A stretch of 19,110 nucleotides of DNA. Source: Bacteroidota bacterium (GTDB taxonomy: Bacteria > Bacteroidota > Bacteroidia > NS11-12g > UBA955). The DNA is taken from the NCBI GenBank assembly GCA_009918425.1, contig RGEC01000015.1:1-19110 (forward strand), written 5' to 3'. A model generated the notes under the pieces. It ran no database searches. It worked only from the letters and a program-made list of their open reading frames with translations, and had not been told where the DNA came from. The position numbers and the translations under genes are program-made. Positions 1 to 5,817 of the stretch are shown in pieces (position 1 is the stretch's first letter; each line of letters opens with the position of its first letter).

Positions 1-219
1 ATTGATAAGTATTGTGTGGGTTGCCATACATACCCCAGTGCATCGGGTTCGGTAGAATTATCTTCCCACACAGGTGTAGCCAATGCAGCGAAAAATGGGA
101 TATTATTAAACAGTTTAACACATCCCACCAACTGGATGCCTAAGGGCGGTAAAAAACTCAGTGATTGTCAAATCAGGCAATTTGAAAAATGGATTAATGC
201 AGGAACACCCAATGACTAA
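1..219 (+). CDS. Cytochrome-c-like heme protein, 5' end cut off by window
   Basis: The frame is open from base 1 and ends at the TAA at 217-219, so only the C-terminal 72 residues are seen and the true start lies outside the window. A CxxCH heme-c attachment motif (CVGCH) falls at visible residues 5-9. The remainder (a short GILL stretch, W-M-P, then a C-terminal K-W-I-N-A-G-T-P) follows the same plan as the next gene, so the two are tandem paralogues. Proteins of this type are small exported electron-transfer or heme-binding domains of the bacterial envelope. The possible axial ligand is the Met in WMPKGG. The stop overlaps the next start by 8 nt, which suggests translational coupling. The partner and substrate are unknown. 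Confidence 0.75.
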   Translation: MDKYCVGCHTYPSASGSVELSSHTGVANAAKNGILLNSLTHPTNWMPKGGKKLSDCQIRQFEKWINAGTPND

Positions 220-586
220 GTCTTTTTTATTGGCTGTAATTATTATGCTGTCTACTTCATCGTGTTATTACGATAACAATGAAGATCTTTATCCGGGACA
301 ATCCACCTGCGATACCGTCAATGTGAGTTTTGCCAAAGACATTAAACCGCTGATTGATGCACAATGTGTGGGATGCCACAATACACAATCACCCACTGCA
401 GGTATTTCACTTTCTACGCATGCTGAAATTCAGGTGTATGCCAATAGCGGCCAGTTATTTGGCGTATTATCCTGGACTCCCCCCTACACCGGCACCAAAC
501 AGATGCCTCCCAGCGGACCAAAATGGAGCAATTGTAATTTGTCTAAACTTAATTCCTGGATTAAAAAAGGTGCGCCGAATAATTAA
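212..586 (+). CDS. Cytochrome-c-like heme lipoprotein
   Basis: This is a 124-residue protein. I start it at the ATG at 212 rather than at an upstream in-frame ATG because residues 1-18 then form a clean lipoprotein signal (MTKSF, hydrophobic core, LSTSSC lipobox with Cys18) and an AGGAA ribosome-binding site lies at 201-205. The heme motif CVGCH covers residues 52-56 and a likely Met ligand sits in QMPPSG (Met98). It is therefore probably anchored in the envelope with one covalently bound heme c. It overlaps the end of the preceding paralogue by 8 nt, and the next gene starts inside its last codons, so the three genes look like one operon. The family is clear at the level of a small c-type cytochrome domain, but the specific function is not. 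Confidence 0.8.
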   Translation: MTKSFLLAVIIMLSTSSCYYDNNEDLYPGQSTCDTVNVSFAKDIKPLIDAQCVGCHNTQSPTAGISLSTHAEIQVYANSGQLFGVLSWTPPYTGTKQMPPSGPKWSNCNLSKLNSWIKKGAPNN

Positions 587-1283
587 TTATATAATTTTAT
601 TAATCTTCAGTTCAAACATTGGTTTAGCACAAATCGATAGTGCTGTAAAACAATCAAATACTGTTATTGAAGAAGATAAAACAGAAACATATGCTACTTT
701 AATTCTGCGCAGAACCATACACAATAGTTTTAGAATTATCAACGGGCATGGAACTCCCACATTGGATAAAAAACAACTGGAGTTTTGTATACAGCATCGT
801 TTCGGATTGCTGAGCTCGGGCTATGAAGGTGCTTGGGGTCTTGATCAAAGCAACATCCGTATCGGCCTTGATTACGGACTAAATCATAATATTACGATTG
901 GCGCAGGCCGCAGTGGGATGGGTAAAACAAGCAATGGTTATATTAAGTGGGGCATTGTAAAGCCTGACGGAACAAATCAATATAAAACATCCATTACATG
1001 GCTTAGTGATATGGCCTATGTGTTTGAAAAAAACACCTCCGGACTAACGCCTTACTACAATACACACAGAATTAATTACACGCATCAATTGCTGGTAAGC
1101 CGTAACTTTTTTTTCGGACGGCACATGTTTATGCTGCAAGTGGCACCCACACTGGTGCACCGCAATCTGGTGGAAACCGCCGCCGACGCCAACGACGTGC
1201 CTTTGCTGGTGGGGAATGTGCGCTACCGTATAAACGACCGAATCCATCTTACCGGAGAATTTGTGCAGAATTTCGCTACATGA
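570..1283 (+). CDS. DUF5777-like outer-membrane beta-barrel protein, C-terminus broken by frameshift
   Basis: I place the start at GTG 570, which overlaps the cytochrome gene by 17 nt. From there the product begins with a good signal peptide (VRRIINYIILLIFSSNIGLA, then Q), and no ATG exists at a sensible place. The body alternates polar and aromatic or hydrophobic residues (IRIGLDYGLNHNITIGAG, TLVHRNLVETAADANDVPLL), as in the DUF5777 membrane barrels that often sit beside cytochromes and YceI-like proteins in Bacteroidota. The frame closes early at TGA 1281-1283. The expected last strand, ending in GDLRLGFNIVRRW, is encoded in a different frame at 1268-1351, and the stretch that normally precedes it is absent. 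The gene is therefore either a pseudogene or damaged by an assembly error. A role as the barrel partner of the cytochromes is inferred from position only. Confidence 0.65.
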   Translation: MRRIINYIILLIFSSNIGLAQIDSAVKQSNTVIEEDKTETYATLILRRTIHNSFRIINGHGTPTLDKKQLEFCIQHRFGLLSSGYEGAWGLDQSNIRIGLDYGLNHNITIGAGRSGMGKTSNGYIKWGIVKPDGTNQYKTSITWLSDMAYVFEKNTSGLTPYYNTHRINYTHQLLVSRNFFFGRHMFMLQVAPTLVHRNLVETAADANDVPLLVGNVRYRINDRIHLTGEFVQNFAT

Positions 1284-1351
1284 CGGGCGATAATGGCAGT
1301 TTTGGCAAAGGCGATCTACGGCTGGGATTTAATATCGTTAGGCGCTGGTAA
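1268..1351 (+). pseudogene. Out-of-frame 3' tail of the broken barrel gene
   Basis: Read in the frame beginning at 1268 this gives EFRYMTGDNGSF followed by GKGDLRLGFNIVRRW and a TAA at 1349-1351. A terminal strand of the form GDxxxGFNIxRxx is what DUF5777-type barrels end with. The upstream part of the gene is in the other frame up to about 1268, so this is the displaced end of the same gene. The phase change fits a deletion whose length leaves remainder 1 on division by 3. From memory of the family some 30-45 codons are missing, but I could not align it. Confidence 0.6.
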
Positions 1352-1375
1352 AGGTTTTGGGTGCCTGAAAAGGCT

Positions 1376-1402
1376 GTCATCCTTCGACAAGCTCAGGATG
1401 AC
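1376..1402. repeat. Palindromic GTCATCCT...AGGATGAC element
   Basis: GTCATCCT (1376-1383) pairs perfectly with AGGATGAC (1395-1402) around an 11-nt loop containing the CGACAAGCTC core. Very similar intergenic palindromes occur widely as dispersed repeats in bacterial genomes. It lies directly after the end of the barrel gene, and its right half is the first unit of the tandem array that follows. Confidence 0.7.
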
Positions 1403-1556
1403 ATGACAAGCTCAGGATGACATGACAAGCTCAGGATGACATGACAAGCTCAGGATGACATGACAAGCTCAGGATGACATGAGAGGCTCAGGGTGACATA
1501 AGAAGTTTAGAACAACAAGACAAGCTCAGGATGACATGAGCTGTTCAGGAAGACAT
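1386..1556. repeat. Nine-period 19-bp tandem repeat
   Basis: The unit GACAAGCTCAGGATGACAT repeats with an exact 19-bp period. Periods 1-5 (1386-1480) and 8 (1519-1537) are identical. Period 6 (1481-1499) has 3 differences, period 7 (1500-1518) matches at only 11 of 19 bases, and period 9 (1538-1556) has 5 differences. The unit equals the right half of the palindrome at 1376-1402, so the array seems to be a slippage expansion of it. It fills most of the gap between the convergent barrel and LOG genes. There are no unique spacers, so it is not a CRISPR array. Confidence 0.9.
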
Positions 1557-1593
1557 GAGCTGTGCTTAAAAAACTATAAAAAGAAAAAACAAG

Positions 1594-2331
1594 TTACTTC
1601 TCACCCAGCCACCACAGCGGCTTGTACCTCTCACGGCGGGTGGCGAAAGGCTTTACCTTCTCTTCAATAAAGCGTGCAGCTTCCTCGGGATCGTCTGTAA
1701 TGCAAAGCATATCGTCGTCTTCGGGTGATATGGTTTTCATTTTATGCATCAGCGCTATCTGGTCGAGGTTATTTTGCCAGTATTCCTTACCCATGAGTAC
1801 CACAGGAAACCAGGGCATTTTCTTGGTTTGAATAAGGGTGAGTGCTTCATACATTTCATCAATGGTACCAAAACCCCCGGGCAATATCACAAAGCCGAAA
1901 GAATACTTAAACAGCATCACCTTCCGAACAAAGAAATAGCGAATTTCGACCCAGCGATCCAGGTATGGATTGGGTTTTTGTTCGAAAGGCAGCTTAATAT
2001 TCACCCCTATGCTGTACGCCCCTGTTTCCTTAGCACCGCGGTTGGCGGCCTCCATAATACCGGGACCACCACCGGTCATAATACCAAAGCCCATCTGCCC
2101 AATACGTGCCGATGTTTTTTGCGCCAGTTGGTAATATTCATGGTCTTCACCAAAACGTGCTGAGCCAAAAACCGTGATGCAAGGACCAATAAAGTGCAGA
2201 CGGCGGTAGGCCTTCAGGAATTCCACAAAAACACGGAACAGAAAACCGAGTTCATAAAAACGGCCATGAGGACCTTCCAGGTAAGCTACATCAAGGCCAC
2301 CATTGCGGGGATTTTTTGAAGATGCGTTCAT
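1594..2331 (-). CDS. LOG-family Rossmann protein (nucleoside 5'-monophosphate phosphoribohydrolase type)
   Basis: This is a 245-residue cytoplasmic protein of the TIGR00730/LOG group, long mislabelled lysine decarboxylase. It carries the nucleotide-binding loop GGGPGIMEAAN (87-97), the Arg-Lys pair R136-K137, and the diagnostic PGGFGTIDE (151-159) whose Glu is catalytic in the family. Characterised members release the base from (cytokinin) nucleoside 5'-monophosphates; the natural substrate in this organism is unknown. The ATG at 2329-2331 lies directly behind the T-run of an upstream terminator-like hairpin that also contains a possible -7 element, so the 5' leader would be very short. It converges on the broken barrel gene across the tandem repeat. 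Confidence 0.9.
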   Translation of the reverse strand: MNASSKNPRNGGLDVAYLEGPHGRFYELGFLFRVFVEFLKAYRRLHFIGPCITVFGSARFGEDHEYYQLAQKTSARIGQMGFGIMTGGGPGIMEAANRGAKETGAYSIGVNIKLPFEQKPNPYLDRWVEIRYFFVRKVMLFKYSFGFVILPGGFGTIDEMYEALTLIQTKKMPWFPVVLMGKEYWQNNLDQIALMHKMKTISPEDDDMLCITDDPEEAARFIEEKVKPFATRRERYKPLWWLGEK

Positions 2332-2362
2332 AAAAAATGCCCACCAAAGTTAGCGGGCATTT
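2332..2362 (-). terminator. Rho-independent-type hairpin between the ndk remnant and LOG
   Basis: On the minus strand AAATGCCC and GGGCATTT form an 8-bp stem with a 12-nt loop, followed by a T run (2332-2337). It stands 22 nt after the stop of the ndk remnant, so it was probably the terminator of the older ndk gene. Confidence 0.55.
2345..2352 (-). promoter_or_regulatory. Candidate -7 element TAACTTTG for the LOG gene
   Basis: On the minus strand TAACTTTG matches the Bacteroidota TAnnTTTG consensus exactly and ends 13 nt before the LOG start codon. No clear -33 TTG is visible at the expected distance. It sits in the loop of the hairpin described at 2332-2362. Confidence 0.4.
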
Positions 2363-2383
2363 CTTGATAGTTGTTAGGGTTTT

Positions 2384-2473
2384 TTAAAATCTCTCGAACT
2401 GCGAGAAAAAGAAGCTGCCTTCGATTTCAGCATTTTCGTCGCTGTCGCTGCCGTGTATGGCGTTGGTGTCGAT
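2384..2473 (-). pseudogene. ndk: Remnant of ndk (3' end only)
   Basis: Read on the minus strand this encodes IDTNAIHGSDSDENAEIEGS, then FFFSQFERF and a stop at 2384-2386. It is nearly identical to the last 30 residues of the intact NDK encoded at 4608-5027, including the catalytic His motif IHGSDSD. Upstream of it the homology ends and the frame meets a stop. Over about 83 aligned bases I count 9 differences, most of them synonymous (CAC/CAT, ATA/ATC, GCC/GCT). Both copies therefore diverged as coding sequence, and this is not a fresh duplication. It appears to be the tail of a former ndk that was split off when the block to its right was acquired. Confidence 0.85.
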
Positions 2474-2496
2474 TTTTATTGATCTGCTTTATGCAA

Positions 2497-2527
2497 TTGG
2501 AATTATAATAACAGATTCTTATATTCG
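2497..2527 (+). promoter_or_regulatory. Candidate promoter of the secreted-protein pair
   Basis: TTG at 2497-2499 is followed after 20 nt by TATATTCG (2520-2527), one mismatch from TAnnTTTG. The spacing fits the -33/-7 arrangement of Bacteroidota, and the ATG at 2532 follows four nt later. Confidence 0.5.
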
Positions 2528-2531
2528 CTTT

Positions 2532-2936
2532 ATGAAGAAACTAATTACACTCATTTTCCTGGTGGCATTGTTCTTTGGGAACAAGGCATCTGCACAATGT
2601 TCCTGGACAATAAACTGGGGGTTAGATTGTCCAAGTGGACCTGTTTTTATCTCAGGCTGTGGTCAAACATCCCAGATTACAAGTTTCTGTAATGTGCCAT
2701 CCGATTGTGGTTGTGCTGGCACGGACCAATTTTCATCCAAAGTGGTAAATGCCAATTCGGCGCTTTGTGCATGTTCAAATGTTTCAATTTCAATCAACGG
2801 AGTTTCATATAATCACGGAGATTCAATTTGTTGTCCGGGTGCGACACCTCCATGCGGGAACGTTTGTGGATGTGCCGAAATAGATATTGACTATACAACA
2901 AAGACCATAACCTTGAAAAAACCTTCTGGATGTTAA
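2532..2936 (+). CDS. Small cysteine-rich secreted protein, unknown family
   Basis: This is a 134-residue protein. The start at ATG 2532 gives a signal peptide (MKKLITLIFLVALFFGNKASAQ) and sits right behind the candidate promoter; an upstream extension would run into the ndk remnant. The mature part of about 112 residues has 14 cysteines, several as CGC, CAC or CC, and is rich in Ser, Asn, Gly and Thr, which points to an extracellular disulfide-bonded domain. I recognise no family, and there is no T9SS sorting tail. Its stop overlaps the start of the next gene by 7 nt, so the two products are probably made together and may act together outside the cell. The bases are more AT-rich than in the flanking housekeeping genes. 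Confidence 0.75.
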   Translation: MKKLITLIFLVALFFGNKASAQCSWTINWGLDCPSGPVFISGCGQTSQITSFCNVPSDCGCAGTDQFSSKVVNANSALCACSNVSISINGVSYNHGDSICCPGATPPCGNVCGCAEIDIDYTTKTITLKKPSGC

Positions 2937-4561
2937 GAATATACGTTTTTATTGGATTTGTTGCATTTTTTTCTGATTCAATCGCACAGAGCTTTGTATC
3001 CCGATGGCAGTTTCAAGTAAATCAGGATAAAGCCTCGACTGCCCTAGCTTTACCTGATGATGAAAAGGGGATGTTATTGGTTCAACGCATTTCCCAGAAA
3101 TTAAGGATAGATGGAGTTGAATATGAGAAAGCTGCGGATGACCTGGCTGTAATTATCAGAAATGATAGTTTCGGCAGATCAAAATGGAAAAAAACCATAA
3201 GAGGTAAAGGTAATTGGATTCCGCAAGTGGCTCCAATGCTGGTAGGGAATACCTACTGTGTTGCAGCTTCTTCTAATGATGTTTGGAGAGTTGGGCCTGA
3301 TTCAGTGATTGGCAGTGGTGTTTTTGGAATAGATAAGCAAGGTGTGGTAAAATTCATCACTCCTCTTCCGGGCGAGATACAATATAAGCCATCAGTATCA
3401 TTGGGCGGCAAACTGTTGCTCAAAAGTTTGGTTAGAGCATTGGATACAATGAACGGGAAAATATATGTACCTGGATTCTGGATTTTGGAAGTAGATACTG
3501 CCGGAAGATTAACACGAGAAATTCACTTGGGGCAATCTCAAACATTTTATAGCTACTATGAAATAGGAGCTACCGATTCAAATATTGTATTTACCGGATA
3601 TGCGTCAATAAATCGTCCGTTTATAGGTAATGGTTGGCAGATACGGGCGCTGGACTCGAATTCCAGACCAGGTGGAAATAGCAGTGATCAGTTTATTGCT
3701 TGTTTGAATAATAATGGACAACTGAAATGGATGCACCGACTTGATACAATGTCGTATTCAGGAGACCCGAGTAAAATGGTTCTTCTGAAGAATGGTAAAA
3801 TAATTTGGTGTCCTGATTATTATAAATCTGGTCAATTTCTGGGCTATAACATTAATGTTAAATTCCGCGGAGGTAGTTACCCCCTGTTTATTGAGATCAA
3901 TTTGGATGGAGGGGCAATAGTACGCTTTAAAGGGCCAACTGAAGTCCAGGGAGGTTCCAATAACGGAGTGAAGGTTTTTACAGATTCAAGATTTATTAAA
4001 CTAATAGTAGCATGCAGAGGTGGTGATTCTACAGGCGGTGTTTTAAGTGTGCCAAAGGATGACTGGGTTCCTTATTTCACGGGTTTAATTTATTATGATA
4101 GTAATTTCAACTATTTGAATAAAGTAAGTATTCCGGATTACTATTTCAGTGCAATTAATTTACATCGCACAAATTACCTGGTGCATAATACTTTTTTCAG
4201 TGGATTGGCTGATTCTGAGAGATGGATTGAGGGTGTTAATTACAAGAATCAAATGGGAAATGATTTGCTCGTTGGCAACTATACTACCGAAAAATTTACT
4301 AAACTGGCATCTGTAAATAAGTTGAACAGTGGAGATGTGTTGTTGTATCCAAATCCGGCATCGCATCAATTTATGGTGCTGAACAAACTGGATAACTGGA
4401 AAACTGTGTCAGTATTTGATGCCCAGGGCAGAAACTGTGGCATGCTGCAGGCAGAAAACGGGAAATGGAATATTGGCCATTTATTGCCTGGTATGTATAT
4501 GTTGCAATTTGAGGGCGATACAGGTATGAGTGCCTGGTCCAAATTACTGATCAGCAGATAA
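2930..4561 (+). CDS. T9SS cargo with propeller-like repeats and C-terminal sorting domain
   Basis: This is a 543-residue protein. Residues 1-20 are a signal peptide (MLRIYVFIGFVAFFSDSIAQ). The middle contains motifs like those of SBBP beta-propeller repeats, with a polar lead-in followed by a xNxNGxxxW-type turn (DDLAVIIRND..SKW near 70-86; DQFIACLNNNGQLKW). Residues about 469-543 form a type A T9SS C-terminal domain: LLYPNPAS, a VSVFDAQGR strand, LPGMYMLQF and a terminal KLLISR. It should cross the outer membrane through T9SS and be attached to the surface or released. The ligand or substrate is unknown, and no catalytic motif is visible. It overlaps the cysteine-rich gene by 7 nt and ends at a strong terminator. 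Confidence 0.85.
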   Translation: MLRIYVFIGFVAFFSDSIAQSFVSRWQFQVNQDKASTALALPDDEKGMLLVQRISQKLRIDGVEYEKAADDLAVIIRNDSFGRSKWKKTIRGKGNWIPQVAPMLVGNTYCVAASSNDVWRVGPDSVIGSGVFGIDKQGVVKFITPLPGEIQYKPSVSLGGKLLLKSLVRALDTMNGKIYVPGFWILEVDTAGRLTREIHLGQSQTFYSYYEIGATDSNIVFTGYASINRPFIGNGWQIRALDSNSRPGGNSSDQFIACLNNNGQLKWMHRLDTMSYSGDPSKMVLLKNGKIIWCPDYYKSGQFLGYNINVKFRGGSYPLFIEINLDGGAIVRFKGPTEVQGGSNNGVKVFTDSRFIKLIVACRGGDSTGGVLSVPKDDWVPYFTGLIYYDSNFNYLNKVSIPDYYFSAINLHRTNYLVHNTFFSGLADSERWIEGVNYKNQMGNDLLVGNYTTEKFTKLASVNKLNSGDVLLYPNPASHQFMVLNKLDNWKTVSVFDAQGRNCGMLQAENGKWNIGHLLPGMYMLQFEGDTGMSAWSKLLISR

Positions 4562-4562
4562 C

Positions 4563-4589
4563 AAAAAGCCCGCCAATGCGGGCTTTTTT
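4563..4589. terminator. Strong bidirectional terminator
   Basis: AAAAAGCCCGC and GCGGGCTTTTT form a perfect 11-bp stem around a 4-nt loop (CAAT), with a T run continuing on the + strand and an A run on the left that serves the minus strand. It separates the convergent T9SS cargo gene and ndk and can end both transcripts. Confidence 0.9.
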
Positions 4590-4607
4590 GTTTGATATTT
4601 ACTTTTT

Positions 4608-5027
4608 TTAGAACCTCTCGAACTGCGAGAAAAAGAAGTTGCCTTCGATTTCAGCGTTTTCGTCGCTGTCGCTGCCATGGATAGCATTGGCATCAATGCT
4701 TTTGGCGTAGAGATTACGAATGGTTCCGGGCTCTGCCTTCTGGGGGTCGGTAGCACCAATGAGTTTGCGGAAATCCTCTACAGCGTTGTCCTTTTCAAGA
4801 ATAGCGGCGTAGATAGGACCACTGGTCATAAAACTTACCAGTTCGCCAAAGAAAGAACGCTCGCGGTGAATGCCATAGAAATTGCCGGCCATTTCTGTGC
4901 TGAGGCGTGTGTACTTCAGGGCTACGATTTTAAATCCGGCCTGTGTGATGTGATCAATAATTTTACCCGCATGTCCGTTGGCAACGGCATCAGGCTTGAT
5001 CATGGTAAAAGTGCGGTTGGTTGCCAT
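4608..5027 (-). CDS. ndk: Nucleoside diphosphate kinase
   Basis: This is a complete 139-residue NDK, the usual family length. It transfers the gamma-phosphate between nucleoside tri- and diphosphates through a phosphohistidine and so balances NTP and dNTP pools in the cytoplasm. The sequence shows the MIKPDAV strand with Lys11, YGIHRERSFF (51-60), TSGP (68-71) and the active-site motif NAIHGSDS with His117. It begins at ATG 5025-5027 (MATNRTFTM). Its last 30 residues are duplicated in the remnant at 2384-2473. I find no convincing -7/-33 pair in the 121-nt gap upstream. Confidence 0.97.
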   Translation of the reverse strand: MATNRTFTMIKPDAVANGHAGKIIDHITQAGFKIVALKYTRLSTEMAGNFYGIHRERSFFGELVSFMTSGPIYAAILEKDNAVEDFRKLIGATDPQKAEPGTIRNLYAKSIDANAIHGSDSDENAEIEGNFFFSQFERF

Positions 5028-5148
5028 AATTGTTCAGCGCCATATGAGCAAAAAGTGTGCCTAATTCTATTTTGGAAAGGTTAAATGAACATGCGTTATC
5101 TTTTTAGCTAGTGTGATTTATAAAAATTATTTTTAAAGACATCCATAA

Positions 5149-5817
5149 TCAGAAAGGACTAAACATGCCACCACTGCTGCCGGAAAGAACAATTAACAGA
5201 ATTACAAGTGCAAGTAAAATTAGTCCCAGCAATACATGACCGAAGGTTATTTTTCGGGTTGATTGGTTTTTCTGCAACTTTTGAAGCCAGCCGGTCAATG
5301 CCATAACAAAGGCCAGGCATAGCATTATAAATCCGAGGCTGACAATAAGGAGACCTAAATTCAGCAGTGAAACAGGACTAAACATAATGATAAGTCCGCC
5401 CAGCGCCATTACCGTGTCACTAACTAAAAACAACCTTCCGGACTGTTTTAAGATTTTGGGATTATCGTTTACCAATTCAGATTTATAGTTTTTACGCTTC
5501 TCATTATTATCAAGAGGTGTAAATATATTGTTAAGCTTTTTAGAAGCAGGGGTATTACAAATTTGTTCTTTTTTCTCTTGTATCTTTTCTATGGTTTGCA
5601 ATTCATCCAATACCGGTTTATTTATTCTTTCGGTAGAATTTTCCATTCTCATTTGCGGTGCTTTTTCCGCTATTTCAACAGAATTTGAATAAATCGATTT
5701 ATTGTCACTAAATCCGCCTCCAAACCGATCGTAAGCAATGCTTTTCTCTACCCCGCATGAGCTGAATAGTATGCTAAGCAGAATTGCAAAAGCAAGATAA
5801 AGATTAGTTTTTTTCAT
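5149..5817 (-). CDS. Lipoprotein with C-terminal membrane segments, unknown function
   Basis: This is a 222-residue protein. The start MKKTNLYLAFAILLSILFSSC is a lipoprotein signal with lipobox Cys21. Residues about 25-125 are polar and charged (many Lys, Glu and Asn) and look like an extended linker. Residues about 128-180 hold two closely spaced hydrophobic helices, and 193-215 a third, followed by a short GSSGGMFSPF tail. A lipid anchor combined with several helices is unusual. The ATG lies inside the last codons of the upstream desaturase-type gene (14-nt overlap), so the two are cotranscribed and coupled. I do not recognise a named family; the TM part recalls small membrane proteins often found as uncharacterised in this phylum. 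Confidence 0.75.
   Translation of the reverse strand: MKKTNLYLAFAILLSILFSSCGVEKSIAYDRFGGGFSDNKSIYSNSVEIAEKAPQMRMENSTERINKPVLDELQTIEKIQEKKEQICNTPASKKLNNIFTPLDNNEKRKNYKSELVNDNPKILKQSGRLFLVSDTVMALGGLIIMFSPVSLLNLGLLIVSLGFIMLCLAFVMALTGWLQKLQKNQSTRKITFGHVLLGLILLALVILLIVLSGSSGGMFSPF

Noticed and set aside
354..569. N-terminal extension of the barrel gene to an ATG at 354
   Set aside because: This part is the cytochrome gene read in another frame, and the signal peptide begins only at about 570.
1386..1556. CRISPR-like regular repeats
   Set aside because: The 19-bp units abut with no unique spacers and there are no cas genes; it is a plain tandem repeat.
2474..4607. Insertion sequence or transposon carrying the secreted-protein pair
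   Set aside because: There is no transposase and there are no terminal inverted repeats; the flanking repeats are pieces of ndk.
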